DNA from: WRAU01 sp964277385
GTDB taxonomy: Bacteria; Pseudomonadota; Alphaproteobacteria; WRAU01; Hepatincolaceae
NCBI GenBank assembly: GCA_964277385.1
Contig: OZ195520.1
Span: forward strand, 930,001-994,000
Direction of reading: 5' to 3'
Length of the DNA: 64,000 bases
Position 1 is the first letter of the stretch. Each line of letters opens with the position of its first letter. Shown here piece by piece: positions 56,443 through 64,000 of this stretch. Under the pieces are notes generated by a model. It was not told where the DNA came from. It ran no database searches and was given only the letters and a program-made list of their open reading frames with translations. Made by a program: the position numbers and the translations under genes.

Positions 56443-57111
56443 TTAAGATTGAATTTTATATCTAACACCAAAGTTGATTTTATATTGAGATCTTAAAGAA
56501 CCTTTTATATAATTATCTATCTCTTTAACATCATCTTTAGGAATATTTATTAATACATTCGTATTACATTCAACATGATTACCACTTGTGTATAAAAAAC
56601 TTGCTCTTGAAAATACCATAAAATTATTATTAATATTATATTCTCCATCAACAAAAATAGAATCATGAATTTTTAAATAAGATTTACAATTTGTTATAGT
56701 AACCTCTGGTCCTAATGTAACCCCAAGCCTGAATACCATATTTTGAGTTTCTAAAAACTTTGTCATAGCTAAAATATAAGGTACATTATTTTTATAATTG
56801 ATTGATTTCAAATCTGTATAATTTATACTATGAGAAGTTTGATTATACAAATATCCTGCACCTAAAGATATCATATTCCATCTAGCTTGATATTCTAAGT
56901 CAAAATTCATACCACTTATATTTTTATGTTTATTATTTTCTGAATAACTAATAGATACAGAACTACTTTCTTTATTATATTTTTCAATTTGATAATGCTT
57001 AGCATTAGAAGAAGTATTGCTATATCCTACCGAAAGACCAACCACATGTTCAATCGCACTTAAATTAAAAGATATTAAGGTTATAAAGCTAGTTAGTAAT
57101 AGTTTTTTCAT
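56443..57111 (-). CDS. Secreted beta-barrel-like protein, paralogue A
   Basis: 222 residues. Signal peptide KKLLLTSFITLISFNLSA, then HVVGLSVGYSNTSS, alternating strands (MNFDLEYQARWNMISLGAGY), and the end INFGVRYKIQS. It shares with paralogues B (58047) and C (62306) the start EHVIGxSGGY, the middle DxEYxI and the end NFGVRYKI. That is the pattern of small outer-membrane barrels such as surface antigens of intracellular alphaproteobacteria, but no family is certain. The two residues after RYKI depart from the usual aromatic end. The leader and first 20 codons are nearly identical to B, which lies divergently across 0.9 kb. Confidence 0.72.
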   Translation of the reverse strand: MKKLLLTSFITLISFNLSAIEHVVGLSVGYSNTSSNAKHYQIEKYNKESSSVSISYSENNKHKNISGMNFDLEYQARWNMISLGAGYLYNQTSHSINYTDLKSINYKNNVPYILAMTKFLETQNMVFRLGVTLGPEVTITNCKSYLKIHDSIFVDGEYNINNNFMVFSRASFLYTSGNHVECNTNVLINIPKDDVKEIDNYIKGSLRSQYKINFGVRYKIQS

Positions 57112-57175
57112 TTATATATACCTCGTTTTTTATACCCGTAAATTATATAAAATAAAATTTTTAATTGCATTATTT
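57112..57175 (-). promoter_or_regulatory. Shared leader/promoter of paralogue A
   Basis: Reverse-complement copy of the leader found before paralogue B and before the lipoprotein pseudogene at 61.7 kb. It contains AAATAAATAATGCAATTA, then TTTTATTTTATATAAT with a perfect TATAAT -10 (57147-57142), then GGTATATATAAATG covering the start. The -35 is poor, so an activator may be needed. Confidence 0.55.
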
Positions 57176-57479
57176 ATTTGATTATAACTTGATTATTATT
57201 TCATTATATAATATTGTAATATCAATTCAAAACTCTTTTCCGTCATTGTTTAAGATTACATTTAGTTTTGTTTTTTTATTTATATATGGTAGTACGACAA
57301 AGAATAAGCCTTTATTCCGCCAATACTATTATGATTTTTTAACCTCCTATCACCATTAATATTTTAGAATGTTAAATCACTCTTAAATAAGTATGAAATA
57401 TGTAATTGAATTATAGATGTACAATATAACAATAAATAATTATTAAAAAAGATGATTATATAAATCCTGATTGTTCTAT

Positions 57480-57740
57480 TAAAAATACAATAAATTAACT
57501 AATCTAAAACAATTTTCTTATGTATAAATTTTAACCTTTGTTCGCCACCACTTGTAAGAAGGATATTAAACGTAATCCCTTAAAATATTTCGTTACTCCA
57601 TTTTTTGGTTATAAATATCCAAGTGTTTTTGCAACATCATTAACACAAAAATATGTTCTATCCTTAATACTTAGAGTTCTTACTTGATTATTTTGAAAAT
57701 TAAAAATTGATAGTTTGTTTTACATACCATTTTCCATTTT
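57480..57740 (-). pseudogene. Decayed BRO-N antirepressor fragment
   Basis: Minus-strand translation gives QNNQVRTLSIKDRTYFCVND and VAKTLGYL, then TAA, PKNGVTKYF and a frameshift. This is the N-terminal BRO domain pattern of the intact gene at 60139 (FNIRSITIDEKIYFVGRDVA). The segment at 57455-57510 also matches the intact gene's downstream flank (TTGTTCTATTAAAAATA...AATTAACTAATCTAAA). The C-terminal part is missing. Confidence 0.7.
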
Positions 57741-57887
57741 GAATTAGAATTGATATTAATAGTAGAACGAGGTTCAAAACTCAGAATTAAATGAGCGGAA
57801 TTATTTACATATAAAGGCTTATTCTTCTACCTCCTACCTTAATATAAAATGCAAAATAAAGAAATAAAACAAGCGAATGCAATTTTT

Positions 57888-58046
57888 AAAAACAATAAGA
57901 AAGTATTTTTTTCTAACTTGATTCAAAGGTTTTTGACTACCAACAAGTTAGTTACAAAATAATACTTAAGTTATATTCAAATAAATAATGCAATTAGAAA
58001 TTTTATTTTATATAATTTATCGGTATAAAAAACAAGGTATATATAA
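57888..58046 (+). promoter_or_regulatory. Shared leader/promoter of paralogue B
   Basis: It carries the repeated leader: AATACTTAAGTTATATTCAA (57961-57980), AAATAAATAATGCAATTAG, then TATAAT at 58011-58016, 31 bases before the ATG, and AAGGTATATATAAATG at the start. The upstream part (AAAGTATTTTTTTCTAAC) matches the unit repeated at 60.9-61.7 kb. Confidence 0.55.
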
Positions 58047-58745
58047 ATGAAAAAACTGTTACTAACTAGCTTTATAACCTTAATATCTTTCAATTTAAGT
58101 GCGCTTGAACATGTTATTGGTATTAGTGGGGGATATTCATTTTCTACTTCAAAAGAAGTGCATATAATGAAAACTAAAAAAAAACATGTTCCTGATACTG
58201 TTTCTGATACAACTTCTACTTTTACAAAAGAAAAAATTAATAAAAATATAGGATATAATTTTGATATTGAATATCAATTGAGATTTAATGTATTTAATAA
58301 TGAAAGAATTAACAATTTTTTTGTATTAGGTATAGGTTATAAAAATGAACAAATTTCTTTTAAGTCAAATTATCGTGATTTTAGTAATTTAAATACTACA
58401 ATCAATAACCCCTATTTATTAGCAATGGTAACTCCTTTAGATGTAAAAGATTTAAAACTTAGAGGTGGTTTTACTGTTGGTTATGGAATAAATAAATTAG
58501 ATAATTATAATTTTAATAAAATTACAGCAGATATAATTTTTGATGCTGAGTATAACATTAGTAGTAATTTTATTTTATTTTCAAGATTGAATATAAATAT
58601 TATAAGTGGAAAAGATGTATCATATGATACAAAATTACTTATAGAAAAAATAAAAGAAGATACAAAAATTGTAGAAAATTATATTAATATGCAACCAAAA
58701 GAACAACTATATAGATTAAATTTCGGCATAAGATATAAAATTTAA
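58047..58745 (+). CDS. Secreted beta-barrel-like protein, paralogue B
   Basis: 232 residues with the same signal peptide as paralogue A (KKLLLTSFITLISFNLSA), then LEHVIGISGGYSFSTS, YNFDIEYQLRFNVF, IFDAEYNISSNFILFSRLN, and the end LNFGIRYKI. Similarity to A is near identity over the first 20 residues and drops after the signal peptide, so the mature surface parts have diverged. It follows the shared leader. A hairpin TTTATAGCT/AGCTATAAA about 25 bases after the stop may end the transcript. Confidence 0.75.
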   Translation: MKKLLLTSFITLISFNLSALEHVIGISGGYSFSTSKEVHIMKTKKKHVPDTVSDTTSTFTKEKINKNIGYNFDIEYQLRFNVFNNERINNFFVLGIGYKNEQISFKSNYRDFSNLNTTINNPYLLAMVTPLDVKDLKLRGGFTVGYGINKLDNYNFNKITADIIFDAEYNISSNFILFSRLNINIISGKDVSYDTKLLIEKIKEDTKIVENYINMQPKEQLYRLNFGIRYKI

Positions 58746-59024
58746 TAAAAAAAATGAGTATATTATAATTTATAGCTACTTAATATCAGCTATAAACTAA
58801 ATATTAGTTACATAAAAATTTCGTTTAGTTTCATATCCTTTATTTTCTGATTGTGATAAATTTATAATAAAACTATAGAGATAAAGTAAATAAATTTGTA
58901 TTCTTTATTAATCAAATTACTGAGTTTTCACATAAAAAAGGGTAGTATTTATCTAACCTTCTGTTTTTACTTGGATAGAGCATAAATACTTTTGAGCAAA
59001 TATTTTTTATAATACCTCTATTTT

Positions 59025-59500
59025 TTATTTTAACTTATTATAAGCATTGCTATATCTTTTTATTAATTCATTAAATCTAATTTTTTTCTCTGGATTTTTA
59101 TCATTGTAATAATAATAAATTTCTAGTAGTTTATTTTCAAATTCTAATAACTTAACTTTGATTTCTTCTTTTTGTTCATAAGTTAAATTTCTAGTTTTAG
59201 ATGGGTGCATTTCTATTAAATCATAAGGAGTAAGTTTATCTTTAGAGTTAACCTCTTCTGTTAGAAGATTAATTGTTTTTACTGGATCTTCATTGATATT
59301 GCTTATATATATATAGACGTAATGGTAGATGGTATTTCAAAATTTCTTAAATCTATGTTTGGTACAAATTTATTTTGTTATTTGAATCTTTTATATAACG
59401 GTTTTCATTTGTATTTTTCTCAAATAAACAAATAGGGGCAATATCTTTTTGTTTATTAAATTGAATCACTGCTTTTTCTATTTCTTTAGCATCTTCTTTG
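59025..59500 (-). pseudogene. Broken secreted/lipoprotein-family gene, copy 1
   Basis: The 3' part is an intact frame (59025-59210) reading KTRNLTYEQKEEIKVKLLEF and NPEKKIRFNELIKRYSNAYN. Upstream the same reading continues as TINLLTEEVNSKDKLTPYDL before stops. Further upstream another frame gives KEIEKAVIQFNKQKDIAPIC. It is the same family as the lipoprotein pseudogene at 61.7 kb (KDKLTPYDLIEMDPYKTRNL). The gene has several frameshifts; only the last 60 residues could still be made, from an internal ATG without a clear ribosome site. Confidence 0.6.
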
Positions 59501-59572
59501 ATATGCTATTGTTTTTTTTGCTATAAAAAGGGAGCTATTAAATTATATTCCCTATATTAACTAATAAAAACT

Positions 59573-59870
59573 AAGTTGTTTATGTTTATCGTACTTAATT
59601 AGTCTTGAAATAAATCTAATAAGTGTCGATGCTTTTTAAGTAAATTTGATCTTTGATGAATATGCTTTAACATATATTTCATATATTTTATTTTGGACTC
59701 CATGTCAGTTAATTTATCTAGTGTCATTTTAGCGTATATCTCAATTGCAGAAGATAGTTCCAAAGTCCAATTCATAGATTACTAAACTCCAAACATTCAC
59801 GATCTTGTTTGTTGAAAATATAACTTCAAGTTTTGCCGATACTTGGTAGGACTTCGCTCATTTACTTTTA
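59573..59870 (-). pseudogene. Decayed BRO-family antirepressor copy
   Basis: At the DNA level it tracks the C-terminal two thirds of the intact gene at 60139-60765 (same order of motifs: TATCGTACTTAATTAGTCTTG, GATGAATATGCTTTAACATA, CAGAAGATAGTTCCAAAGTC, TTGCCGATACTTGGTA), with many substitutions and small indels. The reading frame is destroyed, and the N-terminal BRO domain is missing or unrecognisable. It continues into about 100 bases of the copy's own 5' flank. Confidence 0.7.
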
Positions 59871-60138
59871 AATATTACTTTGTATAAATTAGATTATTTT
59901 ATGTAAATTATTAACTGTTTATCTCATTTTGTAATGGTATCTTTTTTAATGCACCCATAAAGAAACAAAATAAGCAAATGCAACTTTTAAATGATATAAA
60001 GTATTTTTAATTGATATAACACAAATCGGTTTAAAAACCTACACCTTAGTTATGCCCAAAAAAGAGATCCATAATCAAGACATAAAAAAAGAGGACTATA
60101 TAAGTCCTCCTTGTTCTATTAAAAATAGAACAAATTAA

Positions 60139-60765
60139 CTAATCTAAACCAAACTGCTTATATCTATCATACTTAATTAATCTTGAGTTAAATCTAATAG
60201 GTGTGGATGCTTTTTTAAGTTTAACCCCTCTTAGATGAATATGCTTTAACATATCTTTAATAGATTTTATCGTGGATTCCATATCATTTAACTTATCTAA
60301 TGATATTTTAGCATACATCTCAATTACAGAAGATAGTTCCCAAGTCCAATCCATAGGATACTCTAAACTTCCAAATTTTAAATATTCAGGTTCTTCTTTG
60401 TTTATACTATAGCTTCCATTTTTGCGGATACTTGGTAATACTTCACTGGTTACCCAATATTGAAAATTCTCTGCTAAAGGTAATTTTGATTTTAAAATTA
60501 AACTATATAATCCTGATTCGTTTATTAGTATTACTTGTTGAGTTTTACGAGCTTTTGATGTGATACGTTGTTTTGGCGTATCAATTGAATCAATAGTATA
60601 TAGTAAAGTATCTCTTTTAAAAGTATGTTTTCTAACTGCTTCAGCTGGTCTACTATAACCTAAAGATAAAGCAACATCTCGACCCACAAAGTAAATTTTT
60701 TCATCTATTGTGATACTTCTTATATTAAAATTATCTTTTGTAAAATTAGTAATATTTTTAGTCAT
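60139..60765 (-). CDS. BRO family N-terminal domain protein (phage antirepressor type)
   Basis: 208 residues. The BRO-N domain covers about residues 10-115: FNIRSITIDEKIYFVGRDVA, LSLGYSRPAEAVRKHTFKR, INESGLYSLILKSKLPLAEN and the diagnostic WVTSEVLPSIRKNGSYS. The C-terminal part (TWELSSVIEMYAKISLDKLN) is a helical domain without the usual ANT or KilA-C hallmarks that I can name. In phages these DNA-binding proteins relieve repression. It is the intact member of three copies in this region. AAGGAGCATAATT precedes the ATG. A conserved 5' flank with GGGGAGGTTAAGAACTC is shared with the decayed copies. Confidence 0.9.
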   Translation of the reverse strand: MTKNITNFTKDNFNIRSITIDEKIYFVGRDVALSLGYSRPAEAVRKHTFKRDTLLYTIDSIDTPKQRITSKARKTQQVILINESGLYSLILKSKLPLAENFQYWVTSEVLPSIRKNGSYSINKEEPEYLKFGSLEYPMDWTWELSSVIEMYAKISLDKLNDMESTIKSIKDMLKHIHLRGVKLKKASTPIRFNSRLIKYDRYKQFGLD

Positions 60766-60920
60766 AATTATGCTCCTTCTTACGGGATTAAATATTATAT
60801 TGATGGGGAGGTTAAGAACTCAGCATAATATGAGCGAGATTATTTACCAAAAATGGCTATTGTATTCTCTGCCCTCCCCACCATAATAAAAATGCACCCA
60901 TAAAAAAAGAAAACAACTAA

Positions 60921-61680
60921 ATGCAAAATTAAAAATGATAGAAAGTGTTTTTTCTGACATTATGCTAAGGCTTCTTACAACCTACAAGATAATTATAAAA
61001 CAATAATCACTTTATAGTCAAATAAATAATGCAACTACAGATTGTTAATTAATTTAATAAAAAAATTAATGAAACCTATTTAATTCTGACCGGTTTTTAA
61101 TCCCCTCTAATTCCATAAAATTAAAAGTATATTTATTATTTAACTTTTCCCAGAACCACAAAAATTCCATTGTATTTATTACTTAAGCAAGTTCCAAGAT
61201 GTTTTGATATATCACCTAAACATATGCAATTAAAAAATTATAGAAATTGTTTTTCTGACATTATCTTAGGGCTTATTACAACCTACAATATTATTATAAA
61301 ATAATAATCACTTTATAGTCAAATAAATAATGCAATTAGAAATTGTTAATTAATTTAATAAAAACATTAATGAAACATCTTCAATCCTGATTGATTTTTA
61401 ATTCTCTTAAATTCCAAATAATTAAAATTATACTTACTATTTAATTTTTCCAAATAAATACAAAGATTCTATTAAATTTTTATTGAGTAACCAACTTTTA
61501 ACCTTTTTTAATATATCACTGAAACATATGTAATCAAAAAATTATAGAAAAAAAATTTTTTTCTGACATTCTACTAGGAGATATATTACAACCTAAATGA
61601 TAATTTTTTAAATAATACTTAAGTTATATTCAAATAAATAATGCAATTAGAAATTTTATTTTATATAATTCATTAGGTTA
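60921..61680. repeat. Tandem repeat of about 300 bp, 2.5 copies
   Basis: Two consecutive diverged copies (about 60921-61223 and 61224-61525) and a partial third (61526-61680). Each holds TTTTCTGACATT, TTACAACCTA, ATAATCACTTTATAGTCAAA (or a variant), AATAAATAATGCAA and ATTGTTAATTAATTTAATAA, in that order. The third copy changes after the GCAATTAG element into the promoter of the lipoprotein pseudogene. No protein is encoded. The array looks like repeated duplication of a leader whose coding parts were lost, or like binding-site arrays. Confidence 0.7.
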
Positions 61681-61698
61681 AAAAACTAGGATAGATAA

Positions 61699-62038
61699 AT
61701 GAAAAAACTATTATTGATTTTAGGTTTTGCTTTTTTAACGGGTTGTGCTGAATTACGTTCAGTTTATACGTATAATAGCACAATCGGATATTAAATCTTT
61801 ATCAGAAGCGTTAAAATTTAAAGATAAACTTACTCCTTATGATTTAATAGAAATGGATCCATATAAAACTAGAAATTTAACTTATGAACAATAAGAAGAA
61901 ATCAAAATTAAGTTATTAGAATTTGAGAATCAACTACCAGAAATTTATTATTCTTACGATGATCAAAATCCAAAGAAAAAAATTATATTTAATGATATAA
62001 TAAAATTATATAATACTTATTATTATAAGTTAAAATAA
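61699..62038 (+). pseudogene. Lipoprotein pseudogene, copy 2
   Basis: The ATG at 61699 gives a lipoprotein signal peptide KKLLLILGFAFLTGCAELRS (lipobox LTGC) and stops at 61792 after 31 codons. A shifted frame continues SLSEALKFKDKLTPYDLIEM and DPYKTRNLTYEQ, meets TAA at 61892-61894 where copy 1 has Lys, and continues EEIKIKLLEFENQLPEIYYS to 62036. One frameshift and one nonsense codon. It is preceded by the same TATAAT leader (61664-61669) as the barrel paralogues. Confidence 0.75.
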
Positions 62039-62305
62039 AAAATTAAAACCACTCAATATCTGCAATAATATACAAATTTGTAGCCTAAGAATTAGGTTTT
62101 GTTCTACTTCATACATAAGTTAAAATAACTATTACTATCAGTAATCCAATAAAAACATGACTTCAATATATCACTAAAAATATCAAATATAATACATATA
62201 ATATAAACAATTAAAATTAGTTGTAAAAATAGAATGATTATAGTATAATCAGAAGTAATATACTATTTTAGTATGATATAAGATTATAAAAAAAAGGAAG
62301 TATAA

Positions 62306-63016
62306 ATGAAAAAACTATTATTGGTTTTAGGAATAGGTTTAATATCTTTAAATTCTTATGCTTTTGAACAAGTTATAGGATTAAGTGGTGGATATACGTA
62401 TACTAAATCAGATTTTGCACATTCTATCTTAAGTAAATATGATAATCCAGCCTATCCTAACAATCCTATGGTTCCAAAAATAGAAAAATTATATGCTAAT
62501 GATAGGTCTGATAATGGACAAGGTTATAACTTAAACTTAGAATATCAAATAAAATTTGATGCTTATGATATATCAAACTTATTTACAGCAGGTGTTGGGT
62601 ATACAAATGAAAACATTAAAGTAAAAAATAAATACCAAGATATGAACAATATTGATTATAAAATGAATGAAATTTATTTACTAGGTTTAGTAAAACTAGG
62701 TCAATACAAAGATTTTTCTCTAAAAACTGGTATTTCAGTAGGACAAGGTTTTTTTAATGTACAATCTTATGATAATTATAATAAAGTTACAACTAATTTA
62801 CTTATAGATGCTGAATATGGTATAGGTAAAAGCTTTATGATTTTCTCAAGAATTTCTTACTTACTTTCTGGCAACAAAGAATTTAATTATTCAACAAATT
62901 TAACTTTTAATGAAGCTGTTGATCACACAAATAATGAAATACTATCTAATGATATTAGACATAAACCAATAGAACAACTTGTAAGAATAAATTTAGGTGT
63001 GAGATATAAAATTTAA
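62306..63016 (+). CDS. Secreted beta-barrel-like protein, paralogue C
   Basis: 236 residues. Signal peptide KKLLLVLGIGLISLNSYA, then FEQVIGLSGGYTYTKSDFAH, YNLNLEYQIKFDAY, LLIDAEYGIGKSFMIFSRIS and the end INLGVRYKI. It aligns with A and B throughout but is more distant. Its upstream region differs from theirs: AAAAGGAAGT gives a better ribosome site, and the TATAAT leader is absent, so it is probably regulated differently. Possibly the older, independent member. Confidence 0.75.
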   Translation: MKKLLLVLGIGLISLNSYAFEQVIGLSGGYTYTKSDFAHSILSKYDNPAYPNNPMVPKIEKLYANDRSDNGQGYNLNLEYQIKFDAYDISNLFTAGVGYTNENIKVKNKYQDMNNIDYKMNEIYLLGLVKLGQYKDFSLKTGISVGQGFFNVQSYDNYNKVTTNLLIDAEYGIGKSFMIFSRISYLLSGNKEFNYSTNLTFNEAVDHTNNEILSNDIRHKPIEQLVRINLGVRYKI

Positions 63017-63122
63017 TTTTATAAAATAGTTATTAAATACCCACCTTTTTACAAGCACTCTACATTAGCAATTAGGTATAAATTAGTTGCATAACTATTA
63101 GGTTTCCTTGTGTCTCCTTCTA

Positions 63123-63398
63123 TTAAATTAATTTATTACCATTCATTTTAAAAATCCAATCACCTTTAACTACTCATAAGGAAGGACCAGGATAAATTAA
63201 ATACATTTTATCATTGCCATTATTCTTATTAGGATTTGTAACATCATACATCTCATTACTTATTATAATAGGCGATAATGAAGTTGTATTGAATTTATGA
63301 GAATGTTCTTCTTCTGTATAAAAAGACTTTTTAAAAACATCGGTATATCCTAAATAAGTATTATTATTTATTTTTTCTACTATTTTTTGTTGTAACAA
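63123..63398 (-). pseudogene. Hypothetical protein with in-frame TGA
   Basis: A TTG start at 63398 follows AGGAAG. 74 codons run to TGA at 63176-63174 (MLQQKIVEKINNNTYLGYTD ... MYLIYPGPSL). The same frame then continues for 16 codons, VVKGDWIFKMNGNKLI, to TAA at 63125-63123. Tail-like HSHKFNTTSLSP suggests a phage or surface protein, but I recognise nothing. Because murD ends in TGA, the TGA is taken as a true stop; the extension may be chance. Confidence 0.4.
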
Positions 63399-63538
63399 TT
63401 TTTACTTCCTTTTACTTTTATATTTCTCTAACTGCCCTGTAACATAATTGTTATAAATTTCCATGTACCTTTTGTTTATATACATATAATAATTTGCAAT
63501 GCAATTTTTTTATACTGTTTAGTTTTTATTTTTTTTAC

Positions 63539-63602
63539 TTATTGTTAATAAAAAACTTAACAGTTAACTTAACACTCTTATTAACAGTGTTATTAACAAT
63601 AA
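63539..63602. promoter_or_regulatory. TTAAC-box cluster inside a 12-bp inverted repeat
   Basis: The arms TTATTGTTAATA (63539-63550) and TATTAACAATAA (63591-63602) are perfect complements. The enclosed 40 bases hold four plus-strand TTAAC pentamers (starts 63557, 63564, 63569, 63581), and a fifth (63593) lies in the right arm. It lies about 95 bases upstream of the holin-like gene. Such density of short boxes suggests a multi-site operator or an initiation region. Confidence 0.5.
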
Positions 63603-63695
63603 AAAAAGTAAAAAATGATTAATGGATATTATTATCCTATATGATTACTATTTTAGTTGTAATCAAATAGTTATCTAAAATAAAAGGAGATAAAA

Positions 63696-64000
63696 ATGTG
63701 GAGTTCTTTATTGGGATTATTAAAACCCCTTATAAATATTAGCAGCGATGTAGCAAAAAATAGATTAATTAATAAGCATACAACAAAAGGAGTATCTTTA
63801 TTAGTAGTAGTTGGAGTTGCTTTTTTAGGATTAAACGAAGTTCAAGCAAACTTGATAATGAATTTATTAAGTGGTACAAATATTGGATATTTAGATATAT
63901 GGATACTAGCACTAAATATTGCTTTACTATACATTGGATTCAGAGGTGTAAAACTTATTGCAAGAGCATCTGATTGTATCTTTCAAGAAAAATTACTTAA
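63696..64000 (+). CDS. Small membrane protein, holin-like, 3' end outside window
   Basis: An open frame of 101 codons runs to the window edge. AAAGGAG precedes the ATG. The sequence starts MWSSLLGLLKPLINISSDVA, then two helices (about 36-52 and 68-85, the second LDIWILALNIALLYIGF) with a polar linker. Size and topology recall phage holins/holin-like DUF proteins, which pair with an endolysin such as the amidase at 55.6 kb. No specific family is recognised, so the role is tentative. Confidence 0.5.
   Translation, partial: MWSSLLGLLKPLINISSDVAKNRLINKHTTKGVSLLVVVGVAFLGLNEVQANLIMNLLSGTNIGYLDIWILALNIALLYIGFRGVKLIARASDCIFQEKLL

Noticed and set aside
57165..57359. A 64-codon plus-strand frame beside paralogue A.
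   Set aside because: It has no ribosome site and overlaps the repeated leader and an inverted copy of the BRO 5' flank; low-complexity translation.
63123..63398. TGA read as tryptophan (alternative genetic code), suggested by the frame continuing after TGA.
   Set aside because: murD, an intact essential gene, ends in TGA, and conserved tryptophans in core genes are encoded by TGG.

Overview
The window is strongly AT-rich bacterial DNA with the standard stop codons; murD ends in TGA, and TAA and TAG also end intact genes. The core genes point to a Gram-negative alphaproteobacterium with a host-associated, shrinking genome. The signs are an FtsZ with a long charged linker and short alphaproteobacterial-type tail, a linked psd-pssA pair, two-subunit GlyRS, rnpB just upstream of the rsmH/ftsI cluster, and a split Mrp antiporter with a DUF4040-MnhB fusion. 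A Rickettsiales-, Holosporales- or Hepatincola-like symbiont would fit, but the family is inference.

Layout. 0-1.75 kb: minus-strand phage genes (large terminase, truncated by the window edge, and a small neighbour). 2.1-9.4 kb: a plus-strand Mrp-type Na+/H+ antiporter operon (E-F-G-B-C-D-D'-D''). 9.9-15.4 kb: minus-strand glucose PTS permease, then glyQ-glyS and an iron-type periplasmic binding protein. 15.5-18.9 kb: psd, pssA (phosphatidylethanolamine synthesis) and a membrane-anchored protein ending in a long Met/Gly/Asn repeat. 19.4-21.4 kb: radA and a broken gene. 21.7-27.6 kb: ligA, recN, bamD, lpxC on the minus strand. 28.1-46.1 kb: an almost complete dcw cluster on the minus strand (transcription order rsmH, ftsL, ftsI, murE, murF, mraY, murD, ftsW, murG, murC, murB, ddl, ftsQ, ftsA, ftsZ), headed by RNase P RNA.

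46.5-64 kb is a gene-poor accessory region. It holds a two-partner secretion (TPS) locus: a truncated TpsA ending in a membrane helix, a full-length TpsB frame interrupted by two in-frame TAA codons, a frameshifted VAHxLA-repeat protein, and several small membrane frames. After it comes a duplicated array in which three secreted beta-barrel-like paralogues, two broken lipoprotein/secreted genes and one intact plus two decayed BRO-type antirepressors share leaders. A phage amidase, a tandem repeat of about 300 bp and a holin-like gene at the right edge complete it.

How it works together: the left and centre encode envelope and division housekeeping (lipid A, peptidoglycan precursors, the divisome, PE, outer-membrane assembly) plus ion and sugar transport. 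The right end is a surface/secretion island mixed with phage material. Several genes there are interrupted by single-base shifts at homopolymers or by nonsense codons, while the neighbouring core genes are intact. I saw no tRNA, rRNA, CRISPR array or transposase.
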